Positions 1 to 6,002 of a stretch of 10,485 nt of DNA are shown piece after piece. The notes under the pieces are model-generated. The model worked only from the letters and a program-made list of their open reading frames with translations. It did not search any database and had not been told where the DNA came from. Positions within the stretch are counted from its first letter, which is position 1. Every line of letters begins with the position of its first letter. Both the position numbers and the translations under genes were made by a program. This stretch comes from Peptococcaceae bacterium. GTDB lineage: Bacteria; Bacillota; Desulfotomaculia; Desulfotomaculales; Desulfocucumaceae. The stretch is taken from the NCBI GenBank assembly GCA_013336365.1, contig JAAXTT010000042.1, positions 1 through 10,485 on the forward strand. The letters are read 5' to 3'.

Positions 1-1
1 G

Positions 2-439
2 GCAGAATTCGTGGTTCTGCTTGGAAAGTCTTTAGGCTGGAAGTCATTGACCGGAGAGGTAAATTTCAAGGACAGCAGTAGCATACAGGACTGGTCCATA
101 GGCTATGTTTTGGCAGCAACTGAAAGAAGTGTGATATCAGGCTATGAGGATAATACCTTTCGTCCTGATAAGCAGGTCACCAGAGCAGAAATGGCAGTAA
201 TGATTACAAATGCCTTGTCTCTCCCCTCATCAGATAATATTAAGGCATCTCAGGTTTTTACAGACGGCAGGAAAATCCCATACTGGGCTGAGAGTCAAGT
301 AAGTGCTACTTTGGCGGCAGGTATTATGAAGGGAGATAGCAACAAGAATTTCCGACCATTGAATATTGCAACAAGAGCAGAGAATGCAGCAATGTTTGGA
401 AGCGTTTTGGGTTATTTGATTAAACAGACCGAAAATTAA
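2..439 (+). CDS. S-layer homology (SLH) domain protein, C-terminal part (5' end outside window)
   Basis: This is the C-terminal end of a surface protein anchored to the cell wall by SLH repeats, which bind pyruvylated secondary cell-wall polymer. The reading frame is open to the left window edge, so the start is missing. The first residues (AEFVVLLGKSLGW) match the end of one SLH repeat. A complete repeat follows, with FKD, DW, GYEDNTFRPD and VTRAEMA at the expected spacing. A further repeat has FTD, YWA, GIMKGD, NFRP and ATRAENAAMF. The protein stops soon after, as is usual when SLH repeats are C-terminal. The third repeat is slightly degenerate (KGDSNKNFRP in place of the common GYxDGTFRP). 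What lies N-terminal of the repeats, and so the enzymatic or structural role, cannot be seen. It is probably co-transcribed with the GerMN lipoprotein 28 bases downstream. Confidence 0.93.
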   Translation, partial: AEFVVLLGKSLGWKSLTGEVNFKDSSSIQDWSIGYVLAATERSVISGYEDNTFRPDKQVTRAEMAVMITNALSLPSSDNIKASQVFTDGRKIPYWAESQVSATLAAGIMKGDSNKNFRPLNIATRAENAAMFGSVLGYLIKQTEN

Positions 440-467
440 TTTTTTAACAGGGCTAGGAGGGATTTCA

Positions 468-1034
468 TTGAAACTCATTTTCAAGGGTCGAGAATATTAT
501 TCCGGTTTAAAATTTCTTTTTTTCGGATTGATTATTTTATTGTTTTCAATAGTCTTGATAACAGGCTGTAAAAGCAATAGCCAGGATATACCTCAGCCAC
601 CGGTTCAACAGGAAAAGACTGCAAAAATAAATGTCTATTTTTCAGATAAGCAGGCTGAAAAACTGATTGCTGAGAACAGAGAATTGAAGTATGTAAATAA
701 AACAACTTTGCCGGAGCTGGTAATTGAAGAGCTTATAAAGGGACCCAAGAATCCGGATTTATCTAAAACAATACCGGAAGGTACGGTTCTTCTATCTTTA
801 AAAGTTGAGGGGGACGTAGCTACAGTGGATTTCTCTAAGGAATTCAGAGATAATCACTGGGGCGGATCAGCAGGAGAAATCATGACGATTTACTCAGTTG
901 TCAACACCTTGACTGAACTGGAAGGCATTGACAGAGTTAAGTTTATTCTTGAGGGCAAGGAGCTTGAAAGTTTAAAAGGACATCTGGATCTGACAAAACC
1001 ACTATCTCCGGATAATCAGCTGACCGGAAGTTAA
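468..1034 (+). CDS. GerMN-domain lipoprotein
   Basis: A 188-residue secreted lipoprotein with a GerMN domain, named from the germination/sporulation protein GerM. These domains occur in envelope proteins of spore formers, often beside peptidoglycan amidases; their exact ligand is not settled. The start is TTG at 468, preceded by TAGGAGG (454-460) with a 7-base spacer. Residues 15-33 form a hydrophobic signal segment ending in the lipobox LITGC, with Cys34 as the predicted lipidated residue. The GerMN region spans about residues 52-165. It begins INVYFSD, carries the LVIEELIKGP helix, the IPEGTVLLSLKVEGDVATVDF strand region and a late NTLTELEGIDRVKFILEG segment, all typical of the family. The gene sits between the SLH gene and a strong terminator, so it probably ends an envelope-related transcript unrelated to the secretion operon downstream. 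It is not GerM itself, which carries two GerMN domains. Confidence 0.9.
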   Translation: MKLIFKGREYYSGLKFLFFGLIILLFSIVLITGCKSNSQDIPQPPVQQEKTAKINVYFSDKQAEKLIAENRELKYVNKTTLPELVIEELIKGPKNPDLSKTIPEGTVLLSLKVEGDVATVDFSKEFRDNHWGGSAGEIMTIYSVVNTLTELEGIDRVKFILEGKELESLKGHLDLTKPLSPDNQLTGS

Positions 1035-1093
1035 TTAAATCAATAATTATCTGCAGATCTCAAGGTAAGACCGGGTTGTGGATGAATATTAGT

Positions 1094-1147
1094 TAAAAAA
1101 AGAGAACCTGTCTATTTCATTATGACTTAGACAGGCGCTCTTTTTTT
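1094..1147 (+). terminator. Rho-independent terminator after the GerMN gene
   Basis: An 8-base perfect stem, CCTGTCTA (1107-1114) and TAGACAGG (1128-1135), encloses a 13-base loop. After a 2x2 mismatch the stem continues with AGAG (1101-1104) pairing CTCT (1138-1141). A run of seven T (1141-1147) follows, and seven A (1094-1100) precede the stem, so it could stop transcription from both directions. It separates the SLH/GerMN unit from the secretion operon. Confidence 0.93.
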
Positions 1148-1183
1148 GTTTTTTCCTATGGATATAAAGGGAAATAGTGTGTC

Positions 1184-1199
1184 TGAAACTGGTATTTCA
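1184..1199. promoter_or_regulatory. Possible operator: hyphenated palindrome upstream of the -35 box
   Basis: TGAAA and TTTCA form 5-base inverted arms around a 6-base centre, ending 4 bases before the -35 box of the operon promoter. The hexamer GGTATT inside it (1191-1196) recurs at 1222-1227, overlapping the -10 box, 31 bases on (about three helical turns). A regulator bound at both places could act on this promoter. The arms are short and may be chance in AT-rich DNA. Confidence 0.25.
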
Positions 1200-1203
1200 T
1201 GCG

Positions 1204-1232
1204 TTGACGAAAAAACAACCAGGTATTAGAAT
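1204..1232 (+). promoter_or_regulatory. Sigma-A-type promoter for the secretion operon
   Basis: TTGACG (1204-1209; five of six matches to TTGACA) lies exactly 17 bases before TAGAAT (1227-1232; five of six matches to TATAAT). It sits just after the terminator of the upstream unit and about 40 bases before the regulator's TTG start. It is the only strong promoter I see in the window and probably drives the regulator and much or all of the operon. Confidence 0.8.
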
Positions 1233-1258
1233 TTTTTTACTGGAATTATTTGTTTTTC

Positions 1259-1266
1259 AGGGGGGG
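1259..1266 (+). promoter_or_regulatory. Unusual G-tract ribosome binding site of the regulator gene
   Basis: AGGGGGGG lies 5 bases before the TTG start at 1272. It is a run of seven G rather than a standard AGGAGG, so it pairs imperfectly with 16S rRNA. It supports the TTG start because no other start codon with a binding site lies near. Confidence 0.6.
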
Positions 1267-1271
1267 ATATT

Positions 1272-2426
1272 TTGGATAAAAAAAGATATGTGCTGCCTGA
1301 TTTACCCAAAATATTTCTCAGTCAGCAGCAAAAATTAGTTTACGACCTTTCCAATAATCATAGTGTCAAAGAGATATCTGAATTGACCTTGATTTCAGAA
1401 AAACAGGTAAGGCAAATTTTTTCAGTAATAAGGCAAAAGGGAAAGAAATATGCCAATAAATATGTCCCGGAATTTTCTGGGGCGGAGCATGGAAATTTAT
1501 CCCTCGATCAAAGGACAAATCTCAATCAGGATAATGACTATACCAGATTTTCTGAGGCAGAGGCAAATGTTTTACAATATTTAGTTAAAGGGTACTCTGT
1601 CAATGAAATATCCAAAATATCAAAGAAATCAGAACAGGCTATTCGGAAAACAAAACAACGACTGGCAAAAAAAATCCCGATTTCTTTAATGACTTGCAAT
1701 AAGTCCATTACAAAAATAGATATTTGTAAAACTAGGGTAAAGATAGACGCTGAAAACTTTTTGCACTTTATCAGCAGATCAGGATTAGATTTTTGGACAA
1801 TAAGTAATATCACAGGCATAAGGCAGTCTGACTTAGAGAATATTGTGAAGAATGGATTTACTTCTTATCATAATCTTTTTTTATTAATGGCATTGTTAAG
1901 CTTCAATCCCTATGGTTTAACAGAAAAGGATAAATTATCTGAGAAGATAAAAGACCTGAACTGGGTCTCAGCTGTAAGAGAGTCAGAAACCCTTCAGGGA
2001 ATAAGTCAAAATAAAATGAAATTAAAATCTATAAAGGATAAAAGTATCTACAGGAATAGAGTAATGTATTACGGGTTAGCCTATTCGCGAAACAATAATT
2101 TTTCTCAGGGTAAAAATATAATTGAATATGGTAGAAATGGTTTCCTGCCTTTAATGCTTACTAAACAGCAGCAAATAAAATGTGGCTGGCTGATAAGAAA
2201 ATTTGGAATCAAACCGGTCTATAGATATAAATGTCCGGGTCTGATTAATGAGATTAATCAGCTTGAGTTGAAAATAGGAAATGAAGAAGACCCGGACAGG
2301 ATTGATAAATATAAAAAAACAATGGTTTTATTAAAGGAAAATATGATCTCTGAAGAGGGAAAAGCAATTTATATCATAAATAAAAATTATTTGTCAGAGT
2401 TTAAAGCATTGTTAGCAAACAAATAA
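1272..2426 (+). CDS. DNA-binding regulator with duplicated LuxR/sigma-4-like HTH
   Basis: A 384-residue basic protein that I do not recognise as a named family. Its N-terminal half holds two related helix-turn-helix units of the LuxR/GerE or sigma-region-4 type. Residues 16-56 run from LSQQQKLVYDL through SVKEISELTLISEKQVRQIF. Residues 93-133 run from FSEAEANVLQYL through SVNEISKISKKSEQAIRKT. Both share the SVxEIS turn and the following recognition-helix spacing, which suggests an internal duplication. A weaker HTH-like stretch (WTISNITGIRQSDLENIV) covers about residues 174-192. The C-terminal half is lysine-rich, with a predicted helical stretch near residues 325-365 and no receiver, ligand-binding or catalytic motif that I can see. 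Its own promoter and its place at the head of the secretion operon suggest that it controls that operon, possibly including itself; that role is inference. TTG is the only plausible start, since the next ATG is near residue 140. Confidence 0.75.
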   Translation: MDKKRYVLPDLPKIFLSQQQKLVYDLSNNHSVKEISELTLISEKQVRQIFSVIRQKGKKYANKYVPEFSGAEHGNLSLDQRTNLNQDNDYTRFSEAEANVLQYLVKGYSVNEISKISKKSEQAIRKTKQRLAKKIPISLMTCNKSITKIDICKTRVKIDAENFLHFISRSGLDFWTISNITGIRQSDLENIVKNGFTSYHNLFLLMALLSFNPYGLTEKDKLSEKIKDLNWVSAVRESETLQGISQNKMKLKSIKDKSIYRNRVMYYGLAYSRNNNFSQGKNIIEYGRNGFLPLMLTKQQQIKCGWLIRKFGIKPVYRYKCPGLINEINQLELKIGNEEDPDRIDKYKKTMVLLKENMISEEGKAIYIINKNYLSEFKALLANK

Positions 2427-2433
2427 ATATGAT

Positions 2434-2438
2434 AGGAG
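2434..2438 (+). promoter_or_regulatory. Ribosome binding site deciding the pilin start
   Basis: AGGAG lies 1 base before the ATG at 2440 and 7 bases before the ATG at 2446. Only the second has workable spacing, so the protein should start MKKYKF rather than MSMKKYKF. Confidence 0.8.
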
Positions 2439-2445
2439 AATGTCA

Positions 2446-2868
2446 ATGAAGAAATATAAATTTTGTATTTTTGTGATATCAACTCTTATGATAATTCTTC
2501 TTTCAGAAATTCCTGTTTATGCAGTGGATGTGAGTAAGCCTCGGGCTGGAGAAGAAGTAACCGATAATGATCTTTCTAAAGCTATTGCCAGTCAAGGCAA
2601 GGATGCCCTTAAAATGGAGGTAAGTCATATTGGAGGCAGTGTTGTTAATGCTGCAAGAACTCTTTTTATTACCTTCTTCGCCCTTGCAGTTCTATTTATG
2701 GGACTTCAGGCTGCTGGTGGCGGTTTGAGGGATCCAAGAAAAATCGAGTTAATCAAGGGTGGAGGAATAAGTGCAGCAGTCTCTGCTGTTTTAGTTTATA
2801 AGGCCGAAGCCATTGTATCCTTCGTTCTTAGTCTGGTGGGAGTTGATGTAAATTCTTTACTTAAATAG
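2446..2868 (+). CDS. VirB2/TrbC-like pilin subunit
   Basis: A 140-residue small membrane protein fitting the major pilin of a type IV secretion system. Residues 1-26 form a signal peptide (MKKYK basic start, hydrophobic core, VYA at the predicted cleavage site before VDV). The mature part has about 33 polar residues, then two hydrophobic segments at roughly 60-87 and 103-133. These are joined by a short charged, glycine-rich loop containing GGGLRDPRKIELIKGG. This signal-peptide plus two-helix hairpin layout is that of VirB2/TrbC pilins, and the loop resembles those in clostridial T4SS pilins. It lies 19 bases after the regulator gene and immediately before the VirB3-like gene, which is the usual B2-B3-B4 order. 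Sequence alone cannot show whether a pilus or only a channel lining is formed. An ATG 6 bases upstream (2440) is less likely because of ribosome-site spacing. Confidence 0.8.
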   Translation: MKKYKFCIFVISTLMIILLSEIPVYAVDVSKPRAGEEVTDNDLSKAIASQGKDALKMEVSHIGGSVVNAARTLFITFFALAVLFMGLQAAGGGLRDPRKIELIKGGGISAAVSAVLVYKAEAIVSFVLSLVGVDVNSLLK

Positions 2869-2901
2869 GGTATTAAGATAACTCGAAGGGGGAGCGGTGT
2901 T

Positions 2902-3225
2902 TTGTACGGTGAAAAACATTCTTTTGTAGGTAAGCATTGCCCGGAGAAATTTATCTTCGGGCTTAATTTATATCAATTATTGGCAATATTAGCTGCCGGA
3001 AAGGTGTCTTATGAGTTTTCTAAGTTTACTCCAATGTTGCCTTTTGACAATATCCTGCTAAGGCATCTGCACCATGCTATTCCTTTATATTTAGCGGTCT
3101 TGTTGGCATTTTTACATGACAATATAGTTGGAAGATATATGTTTTTTAGTCTTGTTGATAAATTTAGAGCAAAAATCAGAAGGAGAGTTTTTGTTTACCA
3201 GAGGGAGGATGTTGACATTGACTGA
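2902..3225 (+). CDS. VirB3/PrgI-like inner-membrane protein
   Basis: A 107-residue protein with two hydrophobic segments (about residues 19-35 and 59-77), a proline-containing stretch between them and a basic C-terminal tail (KFRAKIRRR). Size, topology and position directly between the pilin and the VirB4 genes match VirB3/TrbD and the PrgI-type proteins of Gram-positive T4SS. The early EKFIFGLNLYQLLAILAAG segment resembles the 'FGLTxRQL' start of PrgI-like proteins. In known systems this small protein binds VirB4 and is sometimes fused to it. The start is TTG at 2902, with GGGGGAG (2888-2894 region) and a 7-base spacer; the next ATG would remove the first membrane segment. The 3' end overlaps the next gene by 8 bases, so translation is probably coupled. 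The family call rests mainly on topology and context. Confidence 0.65.
   Translation: MYGEKHSFVGKHCPEKFIFGLNLYQLLAILAAGKVSYEFSKFTPMLPFDNILLRHLHHAIPLYLAVLLAFLHDNIVGRYMFFSLVDKFRAKIRRRVFVYQREDVDID
3203..3208 (+). promoter_or_regulatory. Ribosome binding site deciding the start of the TraC-N-like gene
   Basis: GGGAGG touches the ATG at 3209 (spacer 0) and lies 3 bases before a TTG at 3212, both too close. The TTG at 3218 has a 9-base spacer and fits the TTG habit of this operon. The further upstream ATG at 3128 has no good binding site and would overlap the previous gene by 98 bases. Confidence 0.65.
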
Positions 3226-4048
3226 GTTACTGTTTTATACAGTAATTTTGGTAGGAATATATTTATTGATTTTCAAGCTGGATAAGGAGAAAGAAAAAAT
3301 AAGCTGTCAGGATATCCTTGACTATAAAGATATTAATTCTGAAGGGATAATTGAGATATCAGATTTGAAATTCAGATTGGTAATTGAGGTAGAACCAGTT
3401 AATGAAAGCTTAAAATCCTTTAAAGAAAGACAAGGTTTGTGGCTTGGATTCAGAAATCTGGTTCAAACAATAAATATTCCTTTTTCCCTTAAAATAGAGA
3501 CCCGCTTTCTTGATCTTCGAGAATACTTAAATAATATTAAACATTGTTCTGAACAAAAAGATAGTTTATTGAGAGATTACGGAACTGAGCTTGCCCATTG
3601 GTTGGATAAAAAAACGGAGAATAAGCAAAATAGGGACAGGAGATGTTATATTATTCTTTCTCTGGATACAGTTGCTCGAGGAGGAGAAAGAGGAATCAAA
3701 ACAGGAAATCCATTAGTCAATAATATTATTTCAGGATTGTCAATTATTAATAGAACCAGAACTGATGAAAAGGAATTACGTAAGGTAGCGATGGATGAAT
3801 TAAGGATTATTTCAGATGTAATAAGGTCTGCCTTGGAAGGAATGGATATTGTATCCCGGCAGTTAAATAAGGAGGAGGTGTTGGATATGATTTACTCAAC
3901 CTTTAATCGGGATTTGGCACCATACTGTAGAATTTCTGATGCCGACAGGGAGCATATGTTTTCTCTTTTTATGACAACTCAGACACCGGAGGATTTTTTG
4001 GAGGGTATTCAATATGTTTTTGATGAGGAAGAAAAAGAAATCAGCTGA
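3218..4048 (+). CDS. Membrane-anchored protein resembling the TraC/VirB4 N-terminal domain
   Basis: A 276-residue protein with one N-terminal membrane segment (residues 3-19, LLFYTVILVGIYLLIFK) and a soluble remainder. It has no Walker motif, so it is not an ATPase. The soluble part looks like the N-terminal region of TraC-type VirB4 proteins: an early EGIIEISDLKFRLVIEV strand pair, a helix with FRNLVQTINIPFSLKIETR, then RRCYIILSLDTV, and a late DELRIISDVIRSALEGMDI helix followed by LNKEEVLDMIYSTFNRDLAP. In fused TraC/VirB4 proteins such a region precedes the part with which the next gene starts. Here it appears as its own gene, with its 3' end overlapping the VirB4 gene by 35 bases. It may act as a partner of VirB4 at the membrane; that is inference. 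The start is taken as TTG 3218; ATG 3209 (MLTLTELL) would add three residues. Confidence 0.6.
   Translation: MTELLFYTVILVGIYLLIFKLDKEKEKISCQDILDYKDINSEGIIEISDLKFRLVIEVEPVNESLKSFKERQGLWLGFRNLVQTINIPFSLKIETRFLDLREYLNNIKHCSEQKDSLLRDYGTELAHWLDKKTENKQNRDRRCYIILSLDTVARGGERGIKTGNPLVNNIISGLSIINRTRTDEKELRKVAMDELRIISDVIRSALEGMDIVSRQLNKEEVLDMIYSTFNRDLAPYCRISDADREHMFSLFMTTQTPEDFLEGIQYVFDEEEKEIS
4000..4005 (+). promoter_or_regulatory. Ribosome binding site of virB4-like gene inside the preceding gene
   Basis: GGAGGG lies 8 bases before the ATG at 4014 and within the coding region of the preceding gene. This favours ATG 4014 over the in-frame TTG (4020) and ATG (4023) that follow. Confidence 0.7.
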
Positions 4049-6002
4049 AGAACAGTTTTATGGTAGATTTCAGCCGGATATTTTAATGGGAGCTGCCAAT
4101 ATTAAGGATTTCATATCACCTTCTATATTTAAAGAGCTGATTCCCGGTGACAGAAACAGCTTTGGTCAGATAACAAATGATTATTATGTGGAAATTGGAG
4201 GTGCTCCGGATGCGGCAAGATATTTTAGAAGCTTCTATGCAGCACTGACCACAGGATATACCCATGCAGGTATGCTAAATGGTTTGTTTTCAGGTGATTT
4301 TGGTCAAGCAGATTGTGATGTTTCGATTCATGTAACGCCTACGGACAGTGAGAAGATTTTATGGAATTTAGAGCAAAGAATTGCCCAGAGAGAAGTGGCA
4401 TATAAAGAAGAGAATAACCCTGCAAGAAAACAAAGAATTATCAGGGAAATCCAAGATCTGCAGCGTCAGCATCTGAAGATAGTTTCAGGAGATGAGACTA
4501 TTATGAATACTTCAATTCAGGTTTTGGCCTCTGCAACAGACTTAGATATTTTTAGATCATTTTCTACTATGCTGGTCAAAAGTTTTGCAGGAAAAGGCAT
4601 TATTCTTAGGCCAGCTGATGGTAATCAGCTAAAAGCATTAATAAATATGACCCCATTAGGTTCTGGTCGGATTTCTTATCCATTTCGTAATGCAGAAGCG
4701 TCAAATTTAGCTGATTGGTTTCCCTTTGGTTCAGGGGGGATTAAGCATAGAAATGGGATTATTATTGGGGAGGACAATCATGGCACATTGGTTTTTTTTA
4801 ATCCTTGGCATCCTAGTAATGGTAATTACAACATAGTAATCTTTGGACGTTCTGGTTTTGGAAAAAGCTTTTTAATAAAATTAATGGTTTCTAGACTTTT
4901 GGTTACTCCCATATATACTCAGGCTGGTTATAAAAATGTTAGAGTTGCAGTTATTGATCCGGCACCAGAAAAGGAATATCAAAATCTTATGTATTCCTTG
5001 GGTTTTCCTCATATTGAGCTTTCCTCCTATGGAGAACACAGGATAAATATGTTTGATCTTTATGATCATGAGGAGGAAGGGAAGGTCAGAGTCAATATTG
5101 AGGAAACAGTAAAGGCAGTCAGAGCAGTAGTTTTCAGGATGATAAGGAGCTATGACTGCAAAGATGAAGTTTTAAGTGCCAATGTGAAAATAAAGATTGA
5201 AAATCTAATTAAGTCCCTTTACACAGTAAAGGGAATAACTGAAAATCCCAATGACCTTTATGAACCAATGCCAAGAACCGGTGTGGAGTTTAATCTTGAG
5301 CGACAAAAGAAAGCTATGCCTGTCCTTTCTGATTTGTATGAATTAATGCTCAAGGATGCTGACTTAAATAATGCAACCGAAATATTAAAGATTTTTACAA
5401 AGTATGGTGGTGCACCTGCTAACGCCATATTTGATTGTCAATCTAATGTTGATATTTCTCAGTGCCAAGCATTTGCTATTTGTGTATCAGATTTGGACGA
5501 AGAGATACTTCGCCCTTTAGGACTATTTATAGCCACTAAATGGACTTGGGAGATTTTCGGCAATGATTCCTCTGTGCTAAAAATGATTGTAACTGATGAG
5601 TCTCAGTTGATAATGGATAAGAGTGTTCCGGAGCTTTCCAGTTGGCTTGAGAATGCATTTCGTCGCTCCAGAAAGAAAAATATTTCCATGTGTAGCTCAA
5701 CTCAAGGTTTTGAAGTTTTTCTTCGAGTTGAACAGGGAATTGGTGTTTTGAAAAACTCAACTACAAAGATATTGTTAAAGCAGGATAGCGTTGATATTGA
5801 GGCAGTGCAGGAAAAATTTAACCTCAGTGAGGGAGAGGCTTCCTGTACTTTGCTTTTTAAAAAGGGCCAGGGAATAATTAAAGTAGATAACGATTCCGCA
5901 TTAGTTAATATAACTCATTTCCCCAGAGAGTATCTGATGTTTACCAGTGATCCAAACGATGTAGTAGAAATGCTTAAAAGAGGAGCAGAAAAGATTGATT
6001 AG
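4014..6002 (+). CDS. virB4: VirB4-family type IV secretion ATPase
   Basis: A 662-residue VirB4/TraC-type ATPase, the motor for assembly and substrate handling in type IV secretion, acting on the cytoplasmic side of the membrane. The N-terminal part (about 20-240) carries the VirB4 substrate-domain pattern, including NDYYVEIGGAPDAARYFRSF, CDVSIHVTPTD and a charged helical stretch at about 120-150. The RecA-like motor domain follows. Walker A is GRSGFGKS (residues 278-285), with the Lys-Ser pair intact. Walker B is LKMIVTDE, with Asp528-Glu529. An RRSRKKN stretch (550-556), where an arginine finger may sit, is followed by SSTQ (561-564), matching the family's sensor glutamine. All key residues are present, so the enzyme should be active. 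The length fits a complete Gram-positive VirB4. The gene overlaps the preceding gene by 35 bases and the next by 8, implying tight translational coupling. VirD4-type coupling proteins share the P-loop, but this N-terminal domain and gene order fit VirB4 better. Confidence 0.93.
   Translation: MFLMRKKKKSAEEQFYGRFQPDILMGAANIKDFISPSIFKELIPGDRNSFGQITNDYYVEIGGAPDAARYFRSFYAALTTGYTHAGMLNGLFSGDFGQADCDVSIHVTPTDSEKILWNLEQRIAQREVAYKEENNPARKQRIIREIQDLQRQHLKIVSGDETIMNTSIQVLASATDLDIFRSFSTMLVKSFAGKGIILRPADGNQLKALINMTPLGSGRISYPFRNAEASNLADWFPFGSGGIKHRNGIIIGEDNHGTLVFFNPWHPSNGNYNIVIFGRSGFGKSFLIKLMVSRLLVTPIYTQAGYKNVRVAVIDPAPEKEYQNLMYSLGFPHIELSSYGEHRINMFDLYDHEEEGKVRVNIEETVKAVRAVVFRMIRSYDCKDEVLSANVKIKIENLIKSLYTVKGITENPNDLYEPMPRTGVEFNLERQKKAMPVLSDLYELMLKDADLNNATEILKIFTKYGGAPANAIFDCQSNVDISQCQAFAICVSDLDEEILRPLGLFIATKWTWEIFGNDSSVLKMIVTDESQLIMDKSVPELSSWLENAFRRSRKKNISMCSSTQGFEVFLRVEQGIGVLKNSTTKILLKQDSVDIEAVQEKFNLSEGEASCTLLFKKGQGIIKVDNDSALVNITHFPREYLMFTSDPNDVVEMLKRGAEKID

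Larger units (their letters stand above)
1035..1271. other. Intergenic boundary between envelope genes and secretion operon
   Basis: These 237 bases are the longest gap in the window. They hold a bidirectional-looking terminator in the middle, then a small hyphenated palindrome and a sigma-A-type promoter facing right. I see no tRNA, no small ORF with a credible ribosome binding site, and no obvious attachment-site repeat. The stretch 1035-1093 after the GerMN stop has no recognisable element. Confidence 0.7.

Noticed and set aside
230..484. Minus-strand open frame of 84 codons across the SLH/GerMN junction
   Set aside because: Opposite strong coding sequence of the SLH repeats and with no domain or transcription signal of its own.
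2428..2433. TATGAT resembling a -10 box before the pilin gene
   Set aside because: No -35-like hexamer lies 16-18 bases upstream, and transcription would start in or after the ribosome binding site.
3128..3217. Upstream ATG (3128) as start of the TraC-N-like gene
   Set aside because: It has no credible ribosome binding site and would create a 98-base overlap with the VirB3-like gene. The GGGAGG at 3203-3208 points to TTG 3218.
4792..4799. Run of eight T inside virB4 as a possible frameshift or slippage site
   Set aside because: The frame continues intact through Walker A and B to a normal stop, and no alternative frame downstream makes sense. It simply encodes consecutive phenylalanines in AT-rich DNA.
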